From Adiantum capillus-veneris (Eukaryota; Streptophyta; Polypodiopsida; Polypodiales; Pteridaceae), in contig CM043958.1 of assembly GCA_014529385.2 (NCBI GenBank), positions 145,009,234 through 145,073,233 on the forward strand: a DNA stretch of 64,000 nucleotides, given 5' to 3'. Every line of letters starts with the position of its first letter. Within the stretch, counting starts at the first letter, position 1. This document shows, in pieces, positions 49,995 to 62,328 of this stretch. The position numbers were made by a program, and so were the translations under genes. The notes beneath the pieces are model-generated. The model worked only from the letters and a program-made list of their open reading frames with translations, had not been told where the DNA came from and did no database searches.

Positions 49995-50274
49995 AGATAA
50001 ATTTGAGTGACAATTATTGAAAGATCACGTGCAAAAATCAAGTACGCAAAAAGATGATTCGTAATTACAGAAGTGATAGCCAAAGCATATACAATAGGGA
50101 CAGACTCCCTTTAAGATTTACATCAAGGATGTGAGTTTTTCCCCTATGTTGAAGGGTGGTGTTACTATTGAAGACATACAATACTCCATGTATATGGAAT
50201 ATCCATGGAATTCCCAATAGTGCATCACACCCTTCCAGCAGCGTGATATAAAATTCTCATGTGTCCACATATGG

Positions 50275-50529
50275 CTAAATATGTAGACACAGCTTTCCAA
50301 TGATAGGTGTAACACACTCTGAGTGGCCAAGACATGCCAACCCTACCTCTGCTGTGTACCCTATCTCTTCAGCTTTGATTCCTAGCTTGATGGACAACTC
50401 TGGTGAGAAAAAGTTTGCTTTAGTGCCTAGATCAAAGAAGATAAGTGTTGTCTGGTCTCTCACTTTACCCCACGCTTTGCATAACTCACTGGCATCTGAG
50501 TTTGGCCTATCACCCACCATATTTGGCAT
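50275..50529 (-). pseudogene. Gypsy 2 protease
   Basis: LIFFDLGTKANFFSPELSIK resembles the aspartic protease active site and flap of Gypsy elements (normally D-S/T-G-A). The residue after aspartate is leucine, so activity is doubtful. Confidence 0.65.
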
Positions 50530-50599
50530 TAACTCGACCGTGGTTTTGGGATTCTTCCCTTTTCTGTCCTCTGAGTCAACTGGCCTCCTCCTCTAGGGA

Positions 50600-52155
50600 C
50601 AATCTGCAGCAAAATGGCCAGGGTGCTCACATATAAAACATTTGTTCTCAACTATTAAAGCCTTCTTTTCCTCGAACGACTTGCACAAAAAAGGCTTCCC
50701 TTTCTTTTTCTTTGCATCCTTCAAGCGTCTTGGCTGAGTCCTTCACTTTCCTTGTCTTTTCTAAACCTTGGGATGCTTTAGGAGTCACTTTCACAACGGG
50801 CTTTTTTGCTGAATTTTTCTTTTGCTGGCCCCCCTTCATGTTTCCCTGAAACCCACTGTCCTCTCCCTTTAACAAGACATGACCAGTGTTGGAAACTTCC
50901 ATAAGCTTCATAAGGGTACCCACTTTGAGTCTTTGTATAGTAGTCTTGAAGCCCTTTAGGCAGCCCATGCCAATACTCCTCTGTCTCAGTGGCACAAACC
51001 TGTAGGAGGTTACTGAGAGAAACGCTTTACAAAACTCCGATTGAACTCATGTAGGTAGCCGTAGTAAGTTGGTGCCAATCCTCCATGACATCAACTTCAA
51101 ATTCATTTGACAGCCATGTAGATGCAAACATTTTCTTGAAGTATACGCATGTGGTGGGTTCATGTCCTTGCATCAACAGGGTTGTCCACCATGTAAGCAC
51201 ATTGCCTTTCAAGAAAGTGGCATCTTTCCTAACCTTGGAAGCCTCTGTAAAATTCCCCCCTACATAAGCTGTATCAAAGTTATGGAGGAAAGTAAGAGTC
51301 TTTGGTATTATCCTCAAAGCCACTGAAAGTATCAAACTTTATATGTGCACCTTCTTTGTATGCTTTTGGCTTTTCCAATGCTCCCAAACTATCATAGGGA
51401 AGCGTTTGCAACATGGACATTGTAATAGGGATCATCAACACCCCTTGGCCATTGACATTCTGAGTTACTGGTGCCATATGTGTCTGCTGGTTGGAAAAAC
51501 TAGCCATGCCAAAATCGTCACGTGACACCCCAGACTGGCCCTTATTGCACTAAAACCCTTTTTGCATGCCAATATTACCATTGCATGGGGTTTGGCATCA
51601 TGCCTTGAATACCCCCAAAGATTGTTCCTGGCATATATTGTTGGTTTCTAGGTGCATAACCAGCCATGCTCTGAAACACATAGCCACCCTCCAAATACCT
51701 AGATGTACCATGGGTGGTGGAAGAATCTGTTGCACAACCTTGATTTTCGTTCCCTGTCAATTTAATACAACATTTGGACTCTAAAAGGTGGCTGACTGAA
51801 CTGGTAAAGCTCGAAATAGGCATCCTAACCACTTGTTCATAGACAAAAGGAATTTTTCTTGGAGCCCCAACCGACTCCGTAACATGCGAGTTCTCCCTAC
51901 CCTACTGAGACACACAAGGGACCTAGGCTTGAGCCTCAATGGGCTCTCTTGCATGAGAGAGTTGCCTTGTCTGTTGTGACACTAGTGGCGCTTGAAAAAT
52001 TCCATAAACCTAGGATTCTCCACCAATCGAGAAAACACTTTTACATCAGATAGGGGTGGCTATTAACTCTCGCCACGCTCAAACACTAGAGGAGGAACAA
52101 CCTATTTGTCCTATGAAGAACCGTCTTCCCTGGCGTCGTTTGTCCTATCAACCAT
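50600..52155 (-). pseudogene. Gypsy 2 gag
   Basis: It starts MVDRTNDAREDGSS at 52155 and includes YLEGGYVFQSMAGYAPRNQQ, KFDTFSGFEDNTK and VLTWWTTLLMQGHEPTTCVY. Its zinc knuckle lies near 50600-50650 (rich in CF.CE.. sequence as in fragment 1). It is split by several frameshifts. Confidence 0.8.
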
Positions 52156-53130
52156 AGTGTAATTCCAAGTTCGTGTGCTTTGTGTCTTTGTTGCAAACCA
52201 ACGAAGGCTCACTCTTTAAGGAAAAATTGATTCTATCCCGGTATTAGAACCATGGAACCAGCCCTTAAGGCAATAGACTTTAGCTTTCATGAAACTGGCT
52301 TGTAGGGCAGTAGAATTTAGCTTTCACCCGTTTCTTTACTTAATAAACTTTACTTGACTTTACGACAAAGAGAAACTCCATGGAAAAAACAAGGATTGGA
52401 ATTAACACTTCAAACAAAGCACAGCCTGGGAGCTAGAGTGCTTCCAAGCAGACAACAACACCATGTAGGCCCCAAAGACTAGCGCCCCTTTCGGTATTTT
52501 TTTATTCTTATAAAATTTGGAAGAAAACTTGCAAGTTTCTACGAGCTGTCCCGCTTTTACATGGCTGAAAATGACCTACTCTAGCCCAATTTTGGCAGTA
52601 TAACCGCAATAGGAGGCTTCACAGACAATATCCCCATGTAAAAGGTGACTTCCCCACCGCATACCAGCACTTTTCCAGACGTGGCAAGAATCTGCAGCAT
52701 GTTGAAGTCGTGGTTTTATGCCCCAAAGCACCAGATCACATCATCACCAGATCTCCTGGGGGTATTAGGGATCAATTAGGGTCAAAATCCTAAGCATGCA
52801 AAAATACATAGCATGCTGCAAGTTACTATTTTGAGCTCCATTTTGCATGCCCATTGCATCTATAGAAAGCCCTCGAGCTCTCGCACCTATACGGATACTT
52901 GCCCTTTGAATTGGACAATATTTCTCACAAGAAATCTCTTCAAGTTCACCTATATTTACAGGGGATTAGCAATTAGCCAATTCAGTACTTATGCAAGAGG
53001 CTCTTGCATCGGCAAACATGCATCAACCCACAGAATTGTACATACAAATGAAAAGCCCTTCAAAATTGAAACATAAGCTAATTAGAGCCTAAGGGTGCAA
53101 TGCATGTCGCCAAAAGTGCATTTCGGGTGC
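52156..53130. other. Leader/flank of Gypsy 2 and intergenic DNA
   Basis: It probably includes the untranslated leader of Gypsy 2, but I could not find a convincing LTR pair or primer-binding site. No gene was seen. Confidence 0.35.
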
Positions 53131-53139
53131 AAATTCATG

Positions 53140-54860
53140 CTATGAAACATTATACGCGTATGATGTCCAAGTGCTCAGAATGAGATGTTTTTTCATATGT
53201 GCATAGCGCATATCATGTACATCATGTATATATGCTTGGATTTCCATTTGGATGTCATTTGGGCAAGCTTTGACCATTAGAGCTCCTTTCAGGCTTTGAA
53301 ATGGATTCTGGCTTAGTTTTGAGCAAGTGAGGTTCACTGGGATAAAACTTGGTAGATGCTCACACAATCATGTAATGAAGGCTTAGAATAGGTCAATTTA
53401 GGTTTCATGTCCATATCTAGGCCAGGGTGCCATCATACGTGTATAATGTCTTCTTTGTCAAACTGGGCTCAAACTTGTAACAAAGCTGGGTTTTAGCTTG
53501 GCATAAGCTCATGTGGTATTAGAAATTGATTTTGAAATGTTCTCATGTGTTTGAAGCCAAAAAGCAAGTATAGAGCTTCAAAGTTTTGAAACTTGGGTGT
53601 GAATGGGTATAAAGAGTTGAAACTTGATGGAACTTGAGATGTGAGCTAGGAATGATGGGATAATGGCATTGAAAGTGAGAAAATCCCACAATTTCTTCAT
53701 TTTGGCCTTTAGACACATCATACGCGTATAATGTCTCTTTTGAGATTTTTGGCCCAAACTTGATCTATAGGATCCCCAGGTGATGGGTAACTCTTTGATC
53801 ATCTCAGATTTTGATTTGGAGGTGCATTCATGTGGTTGGGGCCATAGATTGTGTCCTAGGCCAGGATTTTCCATATTTGGGCTTCAAGTGGTCACAACCT
53901 TGCTCAAACTTGTCCAAATTGAATGCATGGCCATTATACTATGTGGCAAACATGCTCATGATGAAAATTTTTAGTTTGGTATTTGTATGAATGAGTAGAC
54001 ATCATACGCATATGATGTCTTTTGATCCAAAACTGCTTGAAACTCAGATGTGTATAGCATGTGCATGATGCCCATAACCTCAGATTTGAAATTGAGCTTG
54101 AAAATGGATGTGAAAAGACATAAAAAGGGTTTGTGCGTCCATATTTTTGCCTTTTGGATAAATAGAGATCAAATGATATCCAAATGTGATGAAATTTTGA
54201 TGGGAAGCTCATAATGGTGTGGTAAAAGTGTTGGAGTTGCCAAAATCATGACAACATGTCAATTCAAGGGGTCTAGACATCATACGCGATGTCTAGGTTG
54301 ACATTTTTTGCTCAAACTTGGTGTAGAGGTAGCTCATGATATGTGCATTGCTCTGATGTGTGCAAATATGAATTTGGACTACTGCTCATGTGCCCAAGGC
54401 CATAGAAGGTGTTTAGGACACTTTGATTTGAAAAATGATGAGAATGGTGATCGAAACATGCCCAAAGGTGTCCAAACTTGGTGTAGAGGCTATATGTGCC
54501 ATGATATACAAATCAAGATAAAAATGCTGACAGAATCCCTCTATGACAGGTCTAGATATCATATGTGTATGATGTCTAATCTTGCAAAATGGATATTTGA
54601 ACATAGGGATAATGTATATGCTATGTGCATGCCCTAGGTCCAGTTTGTTTGAGTTTGGAGTACTCTTTCTATGGATAAGTCCATATTTTGGCCAAAGACT
54701 CTAACTTGGCGGAATGATGGCTTGATGTGGTCCAAATTGCATGAGACTTGTTGGGTGAGTTGTATAATGCATGATGAAGGGGCTGGTGTGGAAAAAATGA
54801 CATTTGCACGTGTGAAAGTGCCAATCAGACATCATACGCGTATGATGTCCAGAATGCAAA
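53140..54860. repeat. Satellite of about 280 bp, one palindrome per unit
   Basis: Seven copies of CATCATACGCGTATGATG or close variants are centred near 53157, 53439, 53724, 54008, 54286, 54565 and 54838, with spacings of 282, 285, 284, 278, 279 and 273 bp. The last copy is a perfect palindrome of at least 18 bp. Between palindromes the units keep weaker shared text (CAAACTTG..., TTTTGATTTGGA, CATGTG..AAGGCCATAGA). The ACGCGT centre fits the CGCG-box class of plant sites. The units encode no recognisable protein. Confidence 0.85.
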
Positions 54861-54899
54861 ATTTGACTTTTGATGTATGGGGAGGATGTATGCTAGTGT

Positions 54900-56490
54900 C
54901 CTAAGCCCTAATTACCAGTTTTTAACTTAAGAAGTCAAATTTTTAGCATAGAAACTCTCTGTTTGGCATTTCAATCTCTGAATTGGATTTTTGCATTTGG
55001 GGATGACTTTCTGCGATGAATCTTCTTGAGCTCGATCACCCAAGCTTGTTGATGCAGAAGGGCATCTTCCCATGGCTTCAGTGTAGCGTTTTGCATGACG
55101 GATACCCTTTTAGGCGATTTGTCACTCAAATTGCATCTTTTTGAGAGGGGATGGTTGGTGATGAATTCCCTTGAGGTTTGACCATATATTTTGGTTGCCA
55201 ATGGTCTGTCGATGATGCCTGTGAAGTTTGGTGGCAAACCGACACACCGTTTGGCCAAATGACGCTTTGCATGTCTGAAGCCTAGATTGATGTTTTGACT
55301 TGATCCTGGTAGTGTGACCTTGGAGGAAATTACATGGGCTTGTAGATGACCTCGGGGAGCACCTACTCTTGAAATTTAGTGGCATTCTGGCAGATTGGCT
55401 TCTACAAGCTCCAAGAAGTTAGGGTACATGGTAATGATCCTTCGCGAATAAAGTTAGCATAGAGCAAGTAGAGTACATGGTAGTGAGCATATCTGGCACC
55501 GATTGGTGTCGTGTGTGCGACGTACAAGGCCGTAGAAGGTCTGCGCTCTAGGTCTCTCTAGCTCTCTCTCTAAATGTGAACAGTAGAAATGAGGTAGTAA
55601 GTGGACCCAAAATAACTTATATTGAGGATCCCCGAGCCACTTGCCATGAAATTTGACATGTGATCCTATCCTAATGTGAGATGCGCTTTAGGTTTGAAAA
55701 TTTCTTCATTTGGACTCCGTTTGCTCTGTTTTTCAAAAGTTTGCCATTTTGTCCAAAAACTAGCCGGATCGAGCTTTCCTCAACATTTTCATAATTGCAC
55801 CTCAACTTCACCATAAGTCGTCCTTGACTTGCTGATCACTCATGTATTTTTGTTATATCATTCCGACTCCATCTCACCTGCTTTTTTTTTTTTTAATTAA
55901 CAAAAATTTTAAAAAAAGCTAAATTAACTTAGAAAATACCAAAAAATAAAAAAAACAACAACATAGTGAACTGCTTTGTACTGTCATTCGTAATATTTTT
56001 GGTCGGATTGCTCTGTTTTTTTCATTTTTATGCCTAAAAGCTGCTATTTTTACTTACACACACACACACACACACCTAGAGGCTCATTTTTGGTGTTTGT
56101 CCTCATATCTCTGTAGAATCACATTAGATAAGGGCATATATACTTGGGTTTTTAAAAAAAAAATACAATCAAACGCAATCAAAACCCAAAAACATAGAAA
56201 ACTGTGCCCTTTTAGTACTTTTCTTAGTTTGACGGATTTGCATTGAGAATGCCTCCCCCCCTCCTAGTCGGAGTCCTCTTGGATGACAATGTGTCGCCCT
56301 AGGGTATGCGTTGTGCATAGGTTACCAAGCGGTGCTAATGCAGGCCATGTAATGTAGCCCTATCTGCATACTCGATCAATGCATGGAAAAAAATGATGTG
56401 CAAGAGGAGGGTATAAGCAATGTGCTTATTGGCATTCAATGTTGAGGTTTCTTGTTAAGTCAGTACCAGTAGGATAGTGATGTAATAACA
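54900..56490. other. No recognised gene
   Basis: Minus-strand frames at 54971-55385 contain GLPPNFTGIIDRPLATKIYG and TLKPWEDALLHQQAWVIELK, which read like protein but match nothing I know. The rest is AT-rich with a CA run near 56056-56075. Confidence 0.35.
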
Positions 56491-56491
56491 A

Positions 56492-57560
56492 TCATTGCAA
56501 GTGTGCCACTCGATGTTTAATTGACAATGGTTGCTTTGGTACTTCTGGTTTGTGTTCCCAATTTTGTTGACAGTCTTGTTTGAATCCAAGATCCACATAT
56601 GGCGTTTGTATTGGCCTTTGTTTATTTACCCAAATTTGAGTGCGGTACTTTTGAGCTTGCCATAATTGCTTGGGTACCCAAATCTGCTTCACATTTTTTC
56701 TTTGGTGATGGGCTGTGGTTTGGGATGGATCTGAGGGATTTGTACTGAAGGGATTTCTTTGTTGTGTCGCTTTGGAATCCATATTTGCAATGGATGATCT
56801 TGTGCAACAATCAACTTCTTCGGTACCCATACTTGATTGTACTTTTGGGTTGGTTTTTGGGGTTTACCATTTGCCTTTTTTTTTGGTAGTTGTAAGCTTG
56901 GGCTGTGAAAATTGTGCAACCTCTATCTCTTAACCCAAAATTATTTAGGTGTTGTTTGTGATTGCAGTGGTAGTCGTTGCCTAATGGGTTTTTCTGATAG
57001 ACTCCTTATACTATTATCAATGCTTGGCTCTGTAGTAGTAACCTCCTTTGTTTTGTTCTTTGGAATCCATTGCTGATTTGGTGTACGGAAGGATTCTTTG
57101 CCCTTAAATTTTATGTATGTTACCACCGGTTTGTGGTTTGGTTCTGTCGCAAATGGAACCACTTGATTTTCTTGCACATGTTGAATGTTGACTGTATCAG
57201 ATCTCCAATCAATCTGTACATTGTACTTTTGTTGCCATGGCTTGCCAAGCAATAATGGAAGCTACGTTGACTAATCTTCTACCACATAATTCTTATGCAG
57301 ATAGATGTATTGATTAATCTGCACATGTATCACCGTCCATCCCATTGCCTTGATTGAGTGCTCTGAATAACTTTGAATATCCTGCTATGTTGGTTCAAGT
57401 TGTCCCTCAAGTGTTAGCTGCTTGTATAGGCTATAGGAAATAAGATTTCCTTGAGCTCTGGAATCTAGGATTGCATTGGCCTCCACTTGATTATCTCCAA
57501 GCTTGAGTTTTATGGCTCGATCCACCGTGTGGTCCTCTTCAAATCATCCCTCACTTTTTA
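56492..57560 (-). pseudogene. Gypsy-type protease region, isolated
   Basis: The minus strand gives ANAILDSRAQGNLISYSLYK followed by MLGKPWQQKYNVQIDWRSDT, a retropepsin-like D-S-x-A centre and flanking fold of Gypsy elements. A proline/lysine-rich linker follows to 56492. It lies downstream of an integrase on the same strand, which is the reverse of normal Gypsy order, so it belongs to another copy or a rearranged one. Confidence 0.6.
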
Positions 57561-57740
57561 AGTTTCTTAGCATGCTGTTTCAATGTATAAACCATGACAT
57601 AGTCTCGTGTTTTAAACTCTTTTGAGCGTACATGCTTATTGAAAAATTACTTTTGTCTTATTTTTTTAGTGTAGATAGAGGCTACGGAGGTGAAGCTCAT
57701 CTAGTTTTTCTAGGTCATCAACTCTGGAAGACAGTTCATC

Positions 57741-59215
57741 TCATGTCCATTCGAGTTGTTTAGCTACTTGTAGTGTTGGGATAAAGAACTCCAATGGCAA
57801 GATTGTATTAAGGCCAAACACCATGTTATTCAGTGTTGTTCCAATAGATGTTTTGTAGGCTACCCCATAAGCCCACAGTGTGACGTGTAAATGTTGGTGC
57901 CAATTTTCTCTTGAATCGGATATTTTTTGGTCAAGGCAGTGCATAGAGTCTTATTTGTAGCTTCAACCTATCCATTAGCATGTGGATGGTATGGAGCAGA
58001 CATCTTGTGAATTACCATGAATTCATCCAAAAGATTTTCATTAATGTCATTAAGGAAATGGGTGCCATGATCACTGACAATTTCTATGGGTAGGCCATAT
58101 CTAACAAAGATATTTTTGTATAGAAACTGTGTAGTGGTCCTTGCATTTGCTTTATGTGTGGCCTTAGCTTTAGTCCACTTTGTGAGATAGTTTGTAGCCA
58201 CAATGATATACTGGGCATGAGTTATGTAGGTGGGGGGTGAAATTGGTCCCACAAAATCTATAGCCCACTTAGCAAAAGCTCTGGCTCCCATCATTAGCCT
58301 TAGAGGCATATCATCTCTCCTTATCGGTACTTTGGTACGTTGACATGCATCACATCTCTTAACGTATTTGTCGGCATCCATGTGTAATGTAGCCCATTAT
58401 ATTCCAACGGTTAAGAAAATTTTTGCCGTCTTATCCCTTGAAAAGTGGCCTCCACTAAGTCCTTCATGTGCCTGCTCTAGGATTGGAAGATACATGCTTT
58501 TGGTTACACATATCCTGAGCTGATTGTCCTGGTGCAAAATCTCAAACCTCTATTTCTATGGCCCTTTGTCGTGCCCTAGATGTATTTTTAAGAAACGTCC
58601 TCGTTTGTTAGATAGTCAATTATGTATTGGCTCCATTTTAGTGAAATTGTCACCTAAAACGGTGTAGCATGTTCTACCAGTGGTTTAGACCTACAGGTTG
58701 CACAATTAGTAATGTACTCTTGAACATCACTGCACATATTCAGCAAATAAACGTCTAATTGTTGCAAGCACGGGTATGTTTTCTTTTGCGAGCAATCAAA
58801 TGCTAAGTTCTGAACTTGTGCTTCCAAAATATAACAGTTGTACTCCTCCGGACTTATGCATAACCGCAAAATGTTGTTCAAGCCTAAATGATACAAACGG
58901 CCGCCAAGTAATTGGAAATATCGTGATTGTCAAACTGTTCATCTTTTACATTCCTGCCCCGTACTATCGAACTCACCTCCATAGGATAGTAAATTGACTA
59001 TCTCCTAAGAACATTTTGGTATCATTTCAACGTTGAAAAGATACGCGTCAGGAATGTCATTGTCTACCCCTTCGAGAGCTTCTCCATTTCGTAGTCTGGA
59101 AAGGTGATCTGCTAGTAGATGCATCTTCCCTTTTTTAACCACGACTATAAAATCAAACTCTAGCAATATGATAAATCATCGTACAACCTTCCGGTATTGC
59201 ACGGTTTGTTTATGA
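57741..59215 (-). mobile_element. Gypsy RNase H end and integrase, composite
   Basis: RNase H end: FDFIVVVKKGKMHLLADHLS with a stretch ending IPDAYLFNVE (59180-58990). A zinc module with YITNCATCRSKP lies at 58654-58896. A second module, CDACQRTKVPIRRDDMPL, opens an integrase core at 58381 with KWAIDFVGPISPPTYITHAQ, EIVSDHGTHFLN and SAPYHPHANG before a stop at 57968. Two adjacent zinc modules imply two overlapping element copies. Confidence 0.82.
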
Positions 59216-59593
59216 GGTATACATTAGAAAAAGTTTGGACTCAAATTTGGGCCTTGTGAGAAATGCCATGTCAGCATAGAGAGAGATAATAGAAAATTCA
59301 TTTTAACCCTTTTTCATACCTCTTTTCTAAAATCTGGATATCTTATTCATGCAAGGTACGTTTATTACAAAACCCAAAAAGTATTCCAGCCATGATAACA
59401 CTTCACTGTGCGCGGCGGCTATACTGAATTCAATGCCGAATATCTCAATCTTCTGTATTTTCAAAAACTAAGCTCTGTTTCCCCACCTCCTTCTTCCCCC
59501 TATTCCCTCCTGCGTTCTCTCTCGCACGCACGATATTTAAATTGCCATTCTTCAATTGCCCCCACCTCCTTCTGCACACAGTTTTGATCAGTC

Positions 59594-62045
59594 ATGTCTC
59601 AGTCGACACTTGTAGCTTCTCCACGAAGAACTCCTACGAGGAATAGGAGAGATGTATATCACATGCACATAGAGCTCTCAGGAGAGTATGAACCCCTCTG
59701 CAAGAAAAACAAATAGCAGACAATTTTTGAAGCTTTGAAGGAGAAATTAAGATCACAAGACATGAAAAATGTGGATCTTTGGCTGGACAACAGAATATAT
59801 CCAAAGCATCCCATCACAAACTCTACTCCACCTTTTAGGGATATTACATCCTTAGTGAACTATGTTGGAGATGGCCACCATGGCTTGCATGGCTACACTA
59901 AGCAGTTGGCTACCAGAAATGACGTTTTGCAACAAGAGAGAGATATTGTATACAGCAAGAATGTCCGCTTATGCCAGAAAGTCATGCAATGTGCTCAACA
60001 ATTTGAAGGCAGCAAGGAGACCATCAAGGAGCTTACACAACTCTGAAAAAAAAAACAGCGCTAGGTCTTCGCCAAAGAGAAAGAAAACTAAGAGACATCG
60101 AGGACTTGTAAGTTTGCTCGGGAGGAATTAAGAAAAGAGTGCAAGCCATCAAGTGAGTGCATCTATCCTTTTTAGGTTTATATTCATAAATTCTCACATC
60201 TGTTACCGCTAACATGCTTGTGCAGATCTTTGTTTCACCTTGACAAGGAAGTGGAGCATAGCACAACCACCTCCTCGGCCCATTACAGACTCATATTGAA
60301 TAGAAAAAACATAGCTAGCCTCTTGGATGATAAGTGCTATGCTAAGATCGTTGCTAAACAGCTTGACAACCTTTTAAAGGAGAACCAACTCCCTGCACGG
60401 GACGTTCAATCAATTTTGGATGAAGCTGGTATATCCAATAAGGGATATGCTACCATTTTCAAGTATGTAGCATCATTTTCAGTGTTGTTCCACTAGAAAA
60501 GGGTTTTGCATCATTTACAGTGCTGTTCCACTAGAAAAGGGTTTTGATTCTTAACTCCTCTTACTTAGGTATGTGCAAAGACAGGTCAAAAAGTTCCGCA
60601 TCAAGCACACGCTTCTTTGAAATCCTTTCTCTATTCAAAAAACAAGACAGGAAGTCAATGAGGAGGTGCTTCAAAAGCTAGGAAGTCCTTTCCACATTGA
60701 ATCAACATATAGATCGTCAAAAGGAGAAGAAATGGTTTATGACAATTATAACAATATTTTTTATGATATCATTGCATTGTAGTCATACATTGTGCAGTTG
60801 TTTGATGTCATTGCTGAAGAGTGCAATAGCATCCTGAAGTTTGTCATCAAGCTAGATGAGTGCGAGCTTGTAAAGGAGACAAAGGTTGAGTGAGTGAAAA
60901 TCACACTTATGAATAGAGCTCTAGATGCAAGCATTGGACTAGATGATCCTCGAAACTTATTGTGCAATCTAAGCACAACAATTTTCTTCTTACGACGTTC
61001 AAGGTTCGTAAAAGTTATGTTTAAGATAATTTATCATTATGTTTCAGTTGAATGCTTTCGAATGTGCATTGTAAAAAGTTCAAAATTATCCTTTCAGGTA
61101 CCCACTAAGAACTTTGATATATTGAATTAGGTTTTTGATCAAACAAACATACCAGAAATAATATGCAAACAGAGAAATGGAAAGAATCTGGATGTGGAGG
61201 GCATGGGATCCTACAATGTTGAGTGGCACATGGTTGGAGACCTAAAAACCTTTAAATACATGTACAACATTTCCAAAGGAGCAACAAGCCAAAGCCCTTG
61301 CTTATATTGCATGGGAGGGGTTCACATCCTTGCTTATATTGCATGGGAGGGGTTCACATCCTTGACAAACCATTTTGGAGGAGAGCTCCAGATAGGCATC
61401 TGTGCGACCCTAACTTTTTGACCCATTTTGGATATCCCACTATCTAGAGTACACATATGCACAATGCATGCGCTTTGTAGAATAATAAAAAAACTAATGT
61501 TTCTCTACATCTGTTTTTCGTGGACCACTCGACCTCTCTATGCGAAGCAAAGGGCAATCTCAGCCTTAGAGACGGCCTTCTCACAAATGGGAAGTTGCAC
61601 AGAGGACATGTTAAGATAGAGCAAGATGAGACGAGATCAAAAAATTCCAAAGAAGCTGTCCATTGATGGTGTGAAAGCGGGACTCTTCCTTTCAGTACCC
61701 ACAACTGGACAACAACACAAAATGCAAACTGCACAAGAAAGACAAGCATTAAGATACAACATGTGGAAAAATCTGCACAATGTTGTAGTTGATCATGCAG
61801 ACAATGGTGCAGCAAGGACTCTCAAAGCGAAGGTATGGAAAACTTTGGACACAATATTCAGGTTTTGCAAATTGAATTCATTGGCTAATGGAGACTATAC
61901 AAATTTCCAAGAAGCGGACAAAGAAAATAGCTTAGAGGAGCTACACCAATGGATGTATCGGAAACTAATGCATAGGTCACATCATAAGGAGCAAGTCAAA
62001 CAAAGTCAGATTGGCCATGCGATGAGATTAGCCAAAAAATGGTGA
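59594..62045 (+). pseudogene. Unknown element protein X, copy B, multi-exon
   Basis: The start MSQSTLVASPRRTPTRNRRD lies about 60 bp after an ATATTTAAAT box. Exon 1 (59594-60107) holds RDVYHMHIELSGEYEPLCKK, a TAG at 59714, LWLDNRIYPKHPITNSTPPF and a coiled-coil-like stretch before an A-run frameshift and a basic tail (SPKRKKTKRHRG). Exon 2 (60226-60462) has LILNRKNIASLLDDKCYAKI. Exon 3 opens at 60569 in phase (FK|YVQRQVKKFRIKHT) and carries three in-frame stops over about 110 codons. Later parts have NRALDASIGLDDPRNLL, LDVEGMGSYNVEW and GDLKTFKYMYNISKGA with SPCLYCM. An aspartate-lysine followed by C-x2-C is seen in several transposase-like families, so a DDE-type transposase is my best guess, unproven. 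Confidence 0.55.
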
Positions 62046-62328
62046 AGAAAGGAGATATGGGAGTTATCGTCTGCAACTAGGCAACATGCGGATTGGCGGC
62101 TACAAAAACAACGCATCGGAAGGGTTTGGACAACACTGTTGCAAGTTATGCCATAACTCTCAGCCATAGCAAGATCCAAACAACAAATTTAACGTATCTA
62201 GGAGAATCGATGTAATTTCAACTTTTCATATTGTGAATGATGGTTGCAACAAAAAAAAATACATTACAAGACATTGTTACATAATCAATCTAACTTTGAT
62301 GCATAAAACAAATACATTCTATTTATTT

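Larger units (their letters stand above)
48324..52155 (-). mobile_element. Gypsy retrotransposon 2, degenerate gag-pol
   Basis: On the minus strand the order is gag (52155 to about 50600), protease (50529-50275), reverse transcriptase (about 49990-49080), RNase H remnants, then integrase zinc module (48716-48324). This is Gypsy order. Gag matches Gypsy fragment 1. LTRs were not identified at either side. Many frameshifts and stops are present. Confidence 0.87.

Noticed and set aside
53140-54860. Palindromic repeats at regular spacing suggested a CRISPR array
   Set aside because: Spacing is about 280 bp, the intervening sequences are related to each other, and the host is a plant.
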